The notes beneath the pieces were generated by a model. It was not told the DNA's origin. It made no database searches and worked only from the letters and a program-made list of their open reading frames with translations. Source: Ampullaceana balthica (Eukaryota > Mollusca > Gastropoda > Lymnaeidae). Taken from it: 64,000 nt of DNA. Of the stretch, positions 1 through 10,640 are shown piece by piece (positions within the stretch are counted from its first letter, which is position 1; each line of letters begins with the position of its first letter). The DNA is taken from positions 62,001 to 126,000 of the forward strand of contig CALYLW010001092.1 of NCBI GenBank assembly GCA_944989445.1, in the 5' to 3' direction. Both the position numbers and the translations under genes were made by a program.

Positions 1-342
1 TATCCCGAGTATCTCACTGACAAGTATCGTGAGACAATACCACGTACACATATATTCAGTTTAACACATACATCTCCATCTACTGCATGACAATGAGACT
101 TAAGATATAATATATGAAAGTTAACGACAGCTTAATACATTTACTAGCAGAAAGAGAGTGTTTTGTCACGTGTCGATCTATTTAATCAACACTAATAGAA
201 AGTGACATAATGTGATAAATTGTAGGTAAACTCTATTAAATAGATTGTGAATCTGAAAACAAATAATAAGCTGAGCATGCGTAACAAATGTGTTTTATTA
301 ATCTCAGAATCATCTTTTTTTTTGTTTCCCTAACTAGTGTTG
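1..342. other. A+T-rich sequence, no gene seen
   Basis: No open frame, RNA gene or recognisable repeat could be supported. The sequence ends in a T-run just before the first minisatellite. Confidence 0.6.
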
Positions 343-1126
343 GGTACCCAACCGATGCTCCGTGGTCTCAGGGTACTTAACCGATGCTCCGTGGTCTCAG
401 AGTACCCAACCGATGCTCCGTGGTCTCAGGGTACCTAACCGATGCTCCGTGGTCTCAGGGTACTCAACCGATGCTCCGTGGTCTCATGGGTACCAACCGA
501 TGCTCCGTGGTCTCAGGGTAACCAACCGATGCTCCGTGGTCTCAGGGTACCCAACCGATGCTCCGTGGTCTCAGGGTACCCAACCGATGCTCCGTGGTCT
601 CAGGGTACCTAACCGATGCTCCGTGGTCTCAGGGTACTAACCGATGCTCCGTGGTCTCAGGGTACCTAACCGATGCTCCGTGGTCTCAGGGTAACCAACC
701 GATGCTCCGTGGTCTCAGGGTACCCAACCGATGCTCCGTGGTCTCAGGGTACCCAACCGATGCTCCGTGGTCTCAGGGTACCCAACCGATGCTCCGTGGT
801 CTCAGGGTACCCAACCGATGCTCCGTGGTCTCAGGGTACCCAACCGATGCTCCGTGGTCTCAGGGTACTCAACCGATGCTCCGTGGTCTCAGGGTACTCA
901 ACCGATGCTCCGTGGTCTCAGGGTACCCAACCGATGCTCCGTGGTCTCAGGTACCCAACCGATGCTCCGTGGTCTCAGGGTACCCAACCGATGCTCCGTG
1001 GTCTCAGGGTACCCAACCGATGCTCCGTGGTCTCAGGGTACTCAACCGATGCTCCGTGGTCTCAGGGTACCCAACCGATGCTCCGTGGTCTCAGGGTAGC
1101 CCAACCGATGCTCCGTGGTCTCAGGG
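343..1126. repeat. 29-bp minisatellite, about 27 copies
   Basis: The unit contains the invariant core CCGATGCTCCGTGGTCTCAG, joined by a variable GGTACCCA, GGTACTCA, GGTAACCA or GGTACCTA linker. A few units have lost 1-3 bases. The array is G+C-rich against its A+T-rich surroundings. Because 29 is not a multiple of three, a frame cycles through all three phases every 87 bp. The unit lacks stops, so all plus-strand frames stay open and give repetitive 90-216 residue frames that are not genes. Most junctions carry GGTACC, a palindrome. Confidence 0.97.
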
Positions 1127-1688
1127 ACACCTTGGCCACGAGAAGAAATCCCAGTCTTCACATGGATTTCAACCCGTGGCCACCGGTACCTCAGTCGAGC
1201 GCGCATGACACTCGACCACCGTGTATATTTAGTACACTAACATAAAAAAGTTATATTGTCAGTCAATTTTTTTATCACTTTTGTCATGTTCATGTCTTGA
1301 ACTATTCTAATATTCTAATAAGTTTAGTCATGTTCATTTCCCGACCTATCTTCATATTCTAATAAGTTTTGTTATGTTCATGTTTCGACAAATCAACATT
1401 TTTTTTCGAATTTCTGTTTTCTCTCAGCCAAAAGAAAAAGAGAATTGTGAATACTATCGTAATAGCAAACGCTCAATCTCAGAAAGGATAAGTAATCTAT
1501 ACATATTATTCTCTTCATGGGACCATGCGAGACACCACGACGCAAGCAAGCATGTGCAAACAAGCATGACGAATGACCCTCGCAGGGGTCAACTAAACAC
1601 AGTTAACGGTTGGCAAGCGAAGGCAGTTGAGGGGTGACCAACAATGGTCCTTGCGTTTCACTTGCATTGTTCCTTCACGGAAAACGTG
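1127..1688. repeat. Unique-looking spacer with three diverged 45-46-bp repeats
   Basis: After the minisatellite, a G+C-moderate stretch of about 85 bp gives way to A+T-rich DNA. From about 1283 to 1395 a 45-46-bp unit containing CATGTTCATG recurs three times with mismatches. A related array on the other strand lies at 5308-5425. Short open frames here resemble nothing known. Confidence 0.55.
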
Positions 1689-1760
1689 AGATTCGTAGTT
1701 TACTGGTTATCACGTCCGACTCATGTGGGGAAGGTCCTGTGTTCAAGCCCCAGCGAATAC
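1689..1760 (+). ncRNA. Degenerate tRNA-like sequence (tRNA pseudogene or SINE head)
   Basis: The stretch folds by eye as a weak tRNA. An A-box-like TAGTTTACTGG starts about 9 bases in, and a B-box-like GTGTTCAAGCCC follows at tRNA spacing. The acceptor halves pair at five of seven positions. The anticodon loop reads CTCATGT (CAT in the anticodon place). Its sequence resembles tRNA-Val type D-arms more than tRNA-Met. The lower anticodon stem has two mismatches and the T-stem one. A T-run follows at about 1765. A working tRNA is unlikely; a tRNA-derived SINE head or pseudogene fits better. Confidence 0.5.
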
Positions 1761-2330
1761 ATTGTTTTTTTTTATTTTTAAAAATGTCTGTTTGGGCCCG
1801 TTCTTGTACCTCTTTATTGCATAGCATGCGCCGAAAACTGGCTCATCATAGACAGTGCAAAGAACGGGTTGGGGGGGGGATGAGATTACAGACACAAAAA
1901 TCACCTAGTAAATAAAACATAGTGAGTAAACGTGAAGACATGCACACTGAGGTTGTGTTGATACCCGCCTCCCTTTTAGTACTACCATCCTTTAACATAA
2001 ACTGTGGTTGGCCTAAACTAGCGAGGGTTAGTCATATTTAGGGATTGTTTATTGCTTGCTTTTTTGTGTTGTTTTTTTTAAAACTGATTATCGATTAAGT
2101 AACTCCGATTTTTAAACGATTATCGTTTTATGGCTGACTTCATAGAAGTTAAGGGTGTACCGAATTTCACCTGCAAATGTCTCGAAACCAACAATGAGTT
2201 GGCAGTCAACTGACGTTCACTTGCGTTGCTTTGATTTCTTCGTGCTGTAGTTTGTGTCCGTACTTTCTACACTTTCTTTGCACTATCCATGATTAAGTAT
2301 ACGGCGTATGCTTCGCCGCGGGGCGTCTAG
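1761..2330. other. No gene seen
   Basis: Mixed A+T-rich sequence with a G-run near 1870. Around 2075-2130 short ATCGATTAA-like words resemble the MITE family at 41646-41987. No coding or RNA gene is supported. Confidence 0.5.
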
Positions 2331-2394
2331 TGGTAATCTATAAGACAACAGAGATCCTGACTGAATGGTCGAGAAACAAAAGAGTAAGCAATAA

Positions 2395-2678
2395 AAGGCG
2401 TCTATAAAGTACGTTACGCTATTTTTGACCATTTTCAACTCCCCTCTCCCCCCTGTCACAAATTGTCACAAATTCTCAGACACGCCCTCCCCCCTTTCAA
2501 GTACGTCACACTTTCGAACAAAAATTTCGTTTTTTATTAACAAAATAATAAAAATTTAATTTTTAAAAAAGCATGACATCGCACATAGCCGGACTCCCCT
2601 CCCCCTGTCACAAACTGTCACACTTTCTTACACCCCCTCCCCCACTCTGGAGCGTGACGTACTTTATGGACGGCCCTT
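2395..2678. mobile_element. MITE with GGCCGTCCATAAAGTACG-type TIRs
   Basis: Terminal inverted repeats read AAGGCGTCTATAAAGTACG at the left and, reversed, AAGGGCCGTCCATAAAGTAC at the right. The interior shares CACACTTTCGAACAAAAAT and TTACACCCCCTCC with the copy at 14959-15230. It interrupts the left arm of the fold-back element; the right arm lacks it. No clear TSD is visible. It is too short to encode protein. Confidence 0.8.
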
Positions 2679-2867
2679 AACGTCGTCCTTGAAACAGATA
2701 ACAACAGAGTGAATAGAAGGTCATGTTAGCCAACTCTTTCAAAACCTGGCATATCATAAAAATCATATCAATGAAGAATATTTTTCCAGTCATTAACAGC
2801 AACTCAAATTTTTTAATGACGTCATGTTATCATATTAGACGTGCATTAAAATAATATTTCTTGTCAG

Positions 2868-3226
2868 CGCCGCACGATAAAGCACCGATGTTAATGTACT
2901 TTTAAAGAAAAATTAAAGTGCAAAATTAATTTTAAAAGGAATATGTTTTTTGTTTAAACTTAAATTAAAACATAATTATAAGTTATATGAGACAGTTTAT
3001 GTCTAAGATGTAATACCAAATTATTGAATTAATGATTTGAAATGGATTTAAACAATTATGTATTTATGTTATTAATATTTCATTGATTTGCATATAATGA
3101 AAACTAGGAAATTAAATCTTCCTATTTGAAATTAATCTTATATCCAATATCCTGTACGGAATGTATAGTGCAAATAGTTCCACAAGTGCATGCCACTTGA
3201 TTTCGAACTCTTAAATTAGAGTTACA
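2868..3226 (+). repeat. 340-bp palindromic module, copy 1 (+)
   Basis: GCACCGATG (2882) marks one end and AAGTGCATGCCACTT (3184) the other. The second motif is followed by TTTCGAACTCTTAAATTAGAG, a decayed palindrome. The part downstream matches 13011-13320. Confidence 0.75.
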
Positions 3227-4169
3227 ATATTAATGTATTGCTAAATTGCTTCTACCACTCTTTGCTTAAAACCTTCTAGAAAAAGCAAGTGATTTCTCTA
3301 GTTTTATTTAAAGAGATGACACAAGGGTCACAGTATCATTAGATTTTATATGTTTAAAAAAATTATAATTCACATATTAACTTAAAATACGTACAGCTTG
3401 CTGGTTAATTATTGAATTAAAGTTATTATTTCAGATGTAAGTGATTTACTGCAATAATTTCGTCACACGTGACCTAATTATATATATAAGTATATCTCTA
3501 AAAAAAATATGCATTCATTAAATAATATTTCCTTGTATTTGAATAATGTGTTCTAGTAATTAAATGTGCAGTACTATTTACAGGATGTGTCCTAGTGTGT
3601 AAATTATGTAACTTAATATTAAAATCATGTTTCACAGAAGTTAATTGATGTTTCCTAGTATTTTAGTGTTGTGCTATAGTATTTAACTGAAGTTATTTTA
3701 ATATTTAAAAGATGTTGTATATGTATTAAAATTGTTTTAAAGTAATAGAAAGTTTTGTCTTTTAAAAAAAATATTTTGCATAGATATTTAAAAGAAAAAC
3801 AATTTTTAAATCTTAAATCCGAGGAAAGTTTATTAAAAAATGTAAGTAATGTTTCAATTTTATTTTTAATTTAACTAAACCAATACTTCTAGATTAATGT
3901 TATACTTTTGTTTTTAAAATAAACCAATACATATTTAGACCACGGTTCTGTATTTTGCACAAACGTGATATGCGGAAATGATCTTGCTGTTAAGTTGGTT
4001 AGTTTTTACGATTTCGATGGGTAGTGGAATAGCTTAAAAGATGAGTACATAAGCCAGATGGGACTCTACATCACACGGTTCGCTGGCTTCATTTAAGGAG
4101 AAATTAATTGACTTTGATTAGAACTATTTTAATCAAAGATGAGTAAAGTAGTTTAGCAATACATTAATA
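3227..4169. other. A+T-rich interior of the small fold-back element
   Basis: Very A+T-rich with no open frame. Positions 3385-3495, including CGTCACACGTGACCTA, match 13215-13320. Otherwise nothing is recognised. Confidence 0.5.
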
Positions 4170-4570
4170 TTGTATCTCTAATTTTAGAGATCGATATCAA
4201 GTGACATACACTTGCACAACACGACAAGGACACGGTAAATACATCGCGATTTGTCATACGATGTAAATTAATATTAAAGAGAAATTTTTATTTCCCTGTT
4301 TTCATAAAATGTAAATAAATGCAAAATTAAAACTTTTATTTCTACAGGAATCCTTAATTTGTATAAATCCATTACAAAATGTCAATCATTAAATTTAGAT
4401 AACACGGATTACAAATAATCTGTCTCATGTAACTTTTAAGGACATTACATTGTATTGTGATTAAAATTTAAACAACAAATATCCTTTCAATTACGTAAAT
4501 TGTACTTTGATTTTCTTAAAAATTACATTAACACAGGTGCTGTATCGTGCGGTGCTGACACAAAATATTT
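4170..4570 (-). repeat. 340-bp palindromic module, copy 2 (-)
   Basis: AAGTGACATACACTT (4199) preceded by TCTCTAATTTTAGAGATCGA, and CAGGTGCTGTATCGTGCGG (4534), lie 336 bp apart in minus orientation. It is the inverted partner of copy 1. Confidence 0.75.
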
Positions 4571-4884
4571 TCTTTAATGCACCGTCTAACATGGCGTCAT
4601 TAAAATCATTTGTCTTGCTTTTCCAATCAGGAACATATATTTCTCATGTATATGATTATTATGAGGTGCCAGGTTTGGAAAGACATCGGCCATTATGATC
4701 GTACTTTCTCTATTTTGTTATCTTTTTAAAGGAAAACATTAATGCTTACACGTTTTCTTTGACCATTCAGCCAGGCTCTCCACGTATGTTGTTTTTTATC
4801 TTCATCTGTTTACTCTACAATATATCTTTCAACATAAAGATACGCTTCCTATTCAATATTTCTTATACACAATGATTGTTTTAG

Positions 4885-5235
4885 CCATTTGAGAAATGGT
4901 TGGACAGACGTATTATTTCAATTGAGGGCGTTGCGTTGGCGCTCCGCCCATTGTCCAGAGGAACTTTCGTCCTTCAGCCTGACGAGACGGGCTCTGTTAG
5001 GTTTTGGAAGTACATCTCTCCCATCTACCTACACCAGACTTGTTGCTAAGGTCGAGCCCTTCCCCACTGGATTCCAGGGCGGCTCCGGTGGTTTATTCGC
5101 AGTTACCACTCGCCAGGATTGTTAGTTTCAGGTTGTGGTCTGCTCCACACCTTAATCGTCTCCCTTGCCATGTAGGGGCCAACCCTTTCCAGCGGACCTA
5201 CAATAGGTCCGGCTCCGATGAGCATTTTCTATAAC
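4885..5235. other. G+C-rich block of unknown origin
   Basis: About 350 bp are clearly richer in G+C than the flanks. Two short plus-strand frames (78 and 76 residues) overlap here in different phases and look like no known protein. The block could be a LINE untranslated region or an unrelated SINE fragment. Nothing in the sequence decides this. Confidence 0.35.
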
Positions 5236-5307
5236 GATAGTATTTACAAGTCTCTATTATTTTTGGCTGAAAGAAAACAGAATTGGAAAAAAAAATTGAT
5301 TGGTCTA

Positions 5308-5425
5308 GACTTTAAAAAGACGAAACTGATTAAAAAATGAGGATAGGTTGAGACTTTAACAAGACGAAATTGATTTTAAAAAAGAGGATAGGTCGAGACA
5401 TGAACATGACCAAGCTGATTTTAAA
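5308..5425. repeat. 46-bp diverged tandem repeat, 2.5 copies
   Basis: The unit contains GAGGATAGGTCGAGAC with variable A+T linkers. It resembles the reverse complement of 1283-1395, and a single unit recurs at about 6462-6500. Confidence 0.6.
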
Positions 5426-5441
5426 CAAAAAACCGTAAAAA

Positions 5442-6453
5442 CAAGGTTTTTGACTATAATTCCCTAATATATGTTTCATAACTACAAGCATTGATTATGT
5501 TCAATATAACACACAAAGCGAAACACACTAGCATATACATTTATAGACTGAACGTGACTGAAATTCCCTTGCTGTTGTTCGTCCGTCGTAGTCGACGATG
5601 ACCACTCTCATCATATTTGTATTTGACCTGTGGTAGACCGCCACGTATGTCATCTGGTGGCTTAATAACCATATTCTAGCACGAAATTGGCGTCCGCATG
5701 TCGGACAAGAGATTGATGGGAACCCTTCAGGAGGGTTTTGGATACGGTCATTCCTGGTTTGACGTTTTGTCTTTGCAGCCTGTTGTCTATTAGCCTCACA
5801 GACTGCTGTGCCATTCCGTATCATAGAGCGCCAGGGGGCTCGGTTACTGACTGCTGCTTTCCAGGAGTCATGTCTAATGTCAAATGCCTTTAGAGCAGTT
5901 TTAAGTGCATCATTGTATCACTTATGTGGTACCTCCGCGTGCTCTGTGCCCTGCAGTAAGCTCACTATAGAAGAGCCTCTTGGGGAGGCGATGGTCGGGC
6001 ATGCGCAATACATGCCCCGCCCAGCGTAGTTGGCTCTGCATGAGGCTAGTGTGGATGCCGGGTAGTCCTGACCTGGCTAATGTTTCGGTTTCTGGAACTT
6101 TTTCCTTCCATTTTATATTGAAAATATTTCTTTGGCTTTTGGTGTTGCCTTGCAGCATTAAAAAACGGGGATATGGTTATCGATTGCTGGAGTGAACTCA
6201 AGTGCCCCGTGGAGGTCAATTATAGCAGACGTCAACATAGAGATACATAGAGATAAACTAAAAATGCATTAATTTAATTATCCTACCTTCGGTCGATCTG
6301 AAATTTAGATTCAATGCATTGTTAGGTGACATAAATCTATGTGCAAAATTTTAGCTTGATAGGTTCATGGGAAGTGGGTCATTTTTTACTTTTGACAGAG
6401 AGAAAGAGATAGAGACCGAGAGAGAAGATGGTGAAATTAATATAAGGGATTTA
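5442..6453 (+). mobile_element. Unclassified CCGTAAAAAC element, copy with LINE inside
   Basis: The left end has the hairpin-forming ACCGTAAAAACAAGGTTTTT followed by GACTATAATTCCCT; the right end reads ATATAAGGGATTTAA. A conserved internal segment (about 6270-6400, GATCTGAAATTT then AAGTGGGTCATTTTT) is shared with 8201-8730, 36523-36976 and 60300-60792. The 3' part of a minus-strand LINE occupies the middle. No protein of its own is seen. The inner TATAAATCCCTTATAT words form short inverted ends, but the superfamily is not clear. Confidence 0.6.
5528..6160 (-). pseudogene. RTE-like LINE, C-terminal fragment with C2H2-like finger
   Basis: On the minus strand the product begins near 6160 with RNIFNIKWKEKVPETETLAR and runs through LRWAGHVLRMPDHRLPKRLFY. 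This is typical of the region after the reverse transcriptase in many RTE-like LINEs. After a frameshift near 5925-5935 it continues ALKTALKAFDIRHDSWKAAV, then RAPWRSMIRNG, and ends in CPTCGRQFRARIWLLSHQ, a C2H2-like finger whose second histidine is unclear. The endonuclease and polymerase parts are absent, as expected of a 5'-truncated copy. It lies inside another repeat. Family assignment rests on remembered motif resemblance only. Confidence 0.8.
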
Positions 6454-7268
6454 AAAATAAGGATAGGTCGAGACATGAACAACACCAAACTTATTATAAT
6501 GTGAATGAAACTTAAAATTGAAAATATCATGTACAACTATAGAAAACCTAAGTAGGATTCTTCAATCATTAAAGGTACACTTTAAAAATCAAATTAATAA
6601 TAATAAAACAATGAAAACAGAATAAAGTGAATGTAAAATAATGTTTACAATTGTACCATTCGAGTGAGGTCAAGTGTCGGAGAAGGTGGTAGGGGAGGAG
6701 TACGGATGGTAGAAAACTTACTGAAAATAACACGTTATGTACAAACTATGTTTGAATTAATGCTAAATAAACGCTTACATTTAGTACAACTGAACACTAA
6801 ACAAACGTATCATAACACTTAAACGTATGTAATTTTTATATATTTTAATTTTTTTTCTTAAACAATTGCTATTTTTTAACTTCTTGTTTTGCGGTTTCCA
6901 ATTTTTCTGTTTCACCTTTCTTTTCCTTTTTTTTCTACCAACAGCGACTTGTCTTATTTTTTAAAAAAAGATTTTTTAATTGTGTCTTACCAATGGTCTG
7001 TTAGCAAATGTTGATCCAAGGAATCTTATTTTTGACTGCATTTTACAATGTTTCTGAAATGAGTCAGGCAAATGTCATTGAACTGTACAAGATCTGTTAG
7101 GGGCCCGTTGAATGCAGTCACGTGATGCCCAATGATGTCAACTGCACGGCGTTTGTCATATCTTGGATTTATTTCGTATCTGGGAACTAAAAATTCTGCC
7201 AGTGGCTTTTCGTTTCTTCAAATTTTCGTATCTTGAAGCATTTGTATCTCGAGGTATCACTGAATACA
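6454..7268. other. No gene seen
   Basis: A+T-rich DNA with T-runs. A 61-residue minus frame at 6351-6536 lies over the CCGTAAAAAC element and is not credible as a gene. Confidence 0.5.
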
Positions 7269-7400
7269 TATAGTGGTACATCAATATAAGTATATATATA
7301 GTGGTACATCAATATAAGTATATATATAGTGGTACATCAATATAAGTATATATATAGTGGTACATCAATATAAGTATATATATAGTGGTACATCAATATA
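7269..7400. repeat. 28-bp tandem repeat, about 5 copies
   Basis: Units built on AGTGGTACATCAATATAAG plus a TATATATAT linker start at 7272, 7300, 7328, 7356 and 7384. The copies are nearly identical. Confidence 0.95.
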
Positions 7401-7549
7401 ACTCCTCAATCTGTTCCGGACCCTTAGACATATACCAAATTGGACGTATATAACAAACACATTGTTTTCATGAGAGATAAAGTGAAAATGATTAAATCGT
7501 ACACATGATAAAAATCAGGCAAGATGGTGGAGGTGAGGGCACACGTTTG

Positions 7550-7862
7550 TTACAAAGGGGGGGGGGTGTTTAAAGAATGTTACGTGGTATAAAAACAGCG
7601 AAACGTTGAAGAAAAAGTTCCACAAGAATATGTGATTGCTTACAATGTATTTAATGAATTTTAAATGGCTTAACGCGTATTATGATATTAGAGTGCAGCC
7701 TCATATTAAATACAAACATAAATGACAAAATGGTTTGAAACATGCTCATTTTTAAATAGAAAATAAAGGTTTTTATTATTTTTTTTGAGGGGGGGGGGCA
7801 GCATTTTGACGTCATGTTTGAAAAGGGGGTCTAACTTTTTTAACGTCATGTGTTGAGGGGAG
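7550..7862. mobile_element. Internal fragment of the GGGGCCGTCC DNA element
   Basis: GAAAAAGTTCCACAAGAATATG, GATTGCTTACAATGTATTTAATG, TTTGAAACATGCTCATTTTT and the flanking G-runs parallel the inner ends of the larger element at 43625-45417. The diagnostic outer GGGGCCGTCC ends are missing here. No coding sequence is seen. Confidence 0.6.
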
Positions 7863-8200
7863 GGGGAAATGGGCTAAAATTGTGTGAAGAACGCAGATCG
7901 TATTCCAAACAAAGGAAGTATACCAAGTTGGACTTAAAGAAAAGCAGACGTATACCGAAGTACCACAGTATATATATATTATGTAGTTACCAGATATTTT
8001 AACAAGTTCAAAGAGCAGATCACTTTTTACTTTCCAGTTATTGATTCGCATAAAATCAGTTTGGTTGTAGATCAATATCGATGTGACATTAAGAATGTAC
8101 CAGATGAGACTCAATGGTTGGCAGAGGCACTTCTTGAACTTTAGTCTAATAATGAGGCACGTATTGAATTTGCAAACAAATCAGATCTGACACATTTTTA
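7863..8200. other. No gene seen
   Basis: A 100-residue minus frame spans 7812-8114. It has no recognisable motif and overlaps the repeat fragment, so it is not called. Confidence 0.5.
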
Positions 8201-8730
8201 TTAAATCCCTTATATTAAATTCACCGCCGTCTCTCTCTGTCTGTCGTTCGTCGTCGTGCGGGCAGAAAAACAAAAGTAAAAAATGACCCACTTCCCGTAA
8301 ACCCATCGAGCTGACATTTGGCACACAGAACCGTGGTACCTAACAATGCCTCGTATCAAAATTTCAGATCAATCAAACGTACCGTAATTAAATTAATTCA
8401 TTTTTAGTTTATCTATATAGAACTATATGTAGAAGTCGCTATTGTTTACATTTTACGGGTCACTTGACTTCACGCCAGCCATCGGTGAACACATCTCGTG
8501 TTTTAACCAGGTGTACGGCGTGCTATTGTTTACATTTTACGTGTCACGCTGAGCTCGGTCCAGCGATCGTTGACCAGACCTTTCCCCTCTCCCCCCCCCC
8601 GGGGTTATAAAGCAAAGGGAAGTTAAGAAAGATTCAGTCTGTAAATGTTTGTCGCATTTGAACATAATCAATACTTTTAGTTATGTCTCATATATAAGGG
8701 ATTTATAGTCAAAAACTTTGTTTTTACGGG
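8201..8730 (-). mobile_element. Unclassified CCGTAAAAAC element, complete-looking copy
   Basis: The left end is TTAAATCCCTTATATTAAAT and the right end is CATATATAAGGGATTTATAG followed by the hairpin AAAAACTTTGTTTTT and ACGGG. The TATAAATCCCTTATAT words form short inverted ends. The middle carries two diverged copies of a roughly 70-bp segment containing GCTATTGTTTACATTTTACG. It matches the copies at 5442, 36523 and 60300. No TSD is evident and no protein is encoded. Confidence 0.65.
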
Positions 8731-9308
8731 TTTGTTTTATTTGATGTCAAATGCTGCAAAGGCTTTCAACAATGCACATGAGGAGGCCGTCAAGATGTTG
8801 CTGCCTTTTGAAATAACGTACTTTTTTAACAAGGATTTTCCACTCTAGTGAACATAAAAAAAGCTGTGAAATCGATTGGACCCTGAAGACAGCTTCCAAC
8901 TTGCCCTTACATCAAAAATGCCCAAATGTCGATGGAATTGCGTCACAAATAAACGACATCATTTTTTCTAAAACTGACATATAATGAGTTGTTTAAAGTA
9001 AAATTGTGTTCATCAGACACTATTGTATTATGTCAGATTTATCATTATATCTAGAATGGACAGGGCCGTTAGACCTATAACCGTTAAAACCATAATGTTA
9101 TCTTCGACTCTTAACTTTTTACCACGTTTTTATTAACTCACTTTCGTTCCTGTTTGTTGGTTTGTCTGTCGACAATTGTTCAAATCTGCTAACGTAAAAT
9201 TAAACCACTTCTAATGGTCCTAGAGATCTCAAAATTTTACAACACATAGATCTTGGATGACAATGCATTGTATCAAAATTTCAGATCGATCCAACGTACC
9301 GTTATTAA
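8731..9308. repeat. Unassigned DNA followed by a partial CCGTAAAAAC-type segment
   Basis: No gene is supported in 8731-9059. From about 9060 to 9308 the sequence resembles the conserved internal segment of the CCGTAAAAAC family (ATCAAAATTTCAGATCGATC near 9270). It stops abruptly where the LINE begins. Confidence 0.5.
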
Positions 9309-10640
9309 AACAACCAACAAAAATACACACTTATCAATATATACGCACCAGCAGATCAGAATAGGAGGAAACCTTTCTACGTGAAACTCCCACAATTCAT
9401 AGCTAATATTCATGACAGGGAGGAACTTGTAATGGGGGATATTTTAATTATTTTAACGAACCATTAGACTCCACCAACAAATATAGAACTAGAGACGAAC
9501 GTATCATAGAAGAAAATAGTCAGATGGAAATTATAAGGTACATCACCGACACATACAGCCTAACCGACGCCTACAGGGCAAAGTACCCCAGAGTGAAGGA
9601 AACACACCAAAGTTTCCAAAGAAACCTGCGCACATCAAGCGCCAGGCTGGATAGGCTGTATGTGCCAACATCTTCAACTATATATAGGGCAATACACATA
9701 GAAGACACACTTAAATACACAGACCATAAGGCAATCAAAGTACAACTAAACGGACACAACGATAAGGCCACCGGACGGTCTCCACACTGGAAATTCAACA
9801 ACACTCTTTTGGAAAACAACAAATACTTAGAAATAATAACTCTGATAATCAAACAATATACAACAACAATACCAACTAACAACATAGGCAGACACTGGGA
9901 ACTCTTCAAATCAACAGTGAGAAGAGTTACCCAGACAGTCGCCGCACGCATACACAAAGAACGTAAGGAGCGAGAGAAAGAACTCAGACACCAAATACCA
10001 ATATTAAAATTAATCGAACCCAACGACCCTGAAGTTATAGAGTTAGAGAAAGAGTTAGACTTAATAAAACAATATAAATACAAAGGAGCTCAAGTAAGAA
10101 GCAGAACGCTAATAGACAATCTAGAAGTCCCAACAAAACATTTTTTTAAAGTAGAAGAGAACATTCAGCTTAGTAACAACATCCAAGCAATCGAGGACAC
10201 CAGCGGAAGGATACGTGACGACAACGAAGGAATAGTAGACACATTCACAGACTATTACACAAAACTATACACACACGAACAAACAAACCCAGACATCCAG
10301 GATAAGTACGCGGCTTACGCGAAGACGCTGACGGAAACACAGACGGCAGAACTGGACAAGCGAATAGAAGTCACAGACATTAAGACCGCGCTAGACGGTA
10401 TGAACAAAGGAGAATCACCCGGGCCAGACGGATTAACCACGGAATTCTACCAACACTTCGCTTCACAGGTGACGCCACTCCTACACGCTGTAATAAGAGA
10501 AGTGTTCAGGAACAAAGAATTCCGCCCCACATGTGAGATTCATATATTAAACTACTCCCTAAAAAGAAAACAGATAGAACACAAACTGAAAATTATAGAC
10601 CCACATCGTTACTTAACACTGATAACAAAATATTAAGTAA
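9309..10640 (+). pseudogene. LINE endonuclease tail and start of reverse transcriptase
   Basis: The frame opens without a start codon: INIYAPADQNRRKPF and EELVMGD are the YAP and GD strands of an APE-type endonuclease. A stop follows near 9465, and the frame after ATG 9524 is the C-terminal endonuclease lobe. It includes SARLDRLYVP and TDHKAIKV, the latter matching the conserved D-H active-site motif. A basic linker follows, then GESPGPDGLTTEFYQHF, the RT entry motif. The frame is lost near 10600-10640, where PHRYLTLITKY replaces the expected RPI-LLNTDYKI-type continuation. Confidence 0.88.

Larger units (their letters stand above)
2331..4790. mobile_element. Small fold-back element (imperfect inverted repeat)
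   Basis: The left arm (about 2340-3226) and the right arm (about 4170-4790) are diverged reverse complements. Shared landmarks are CTGAATGGTC (left 2360s; GACCATTCAG right 4760s), AAACCTGGCA (left about 2745; inverted right about 4670), GACGTCATGTTA, and the two palindromic motifs of the 340-bp module. A 284-bp MITE sits only in the left arm. The left-arm terminal part also matches 50250-50466. No coding sequence is visible, so the element would be non-autonomous. Confidence 0.75.

Noticed and set aside
343..1126. CRISPR array or protein-coding repeat gene
   Set aside because: Units abut directly with no unique spacers, and 29-bp periodicity opens all frames equally. This is a minisatellite in a eukaryotic genome.
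2310..2380. Second tRNA gene (GTCTAGTGGTAATC resembles an A box)
   Set aside because: No acceptor pairing and no B box at the right distance.
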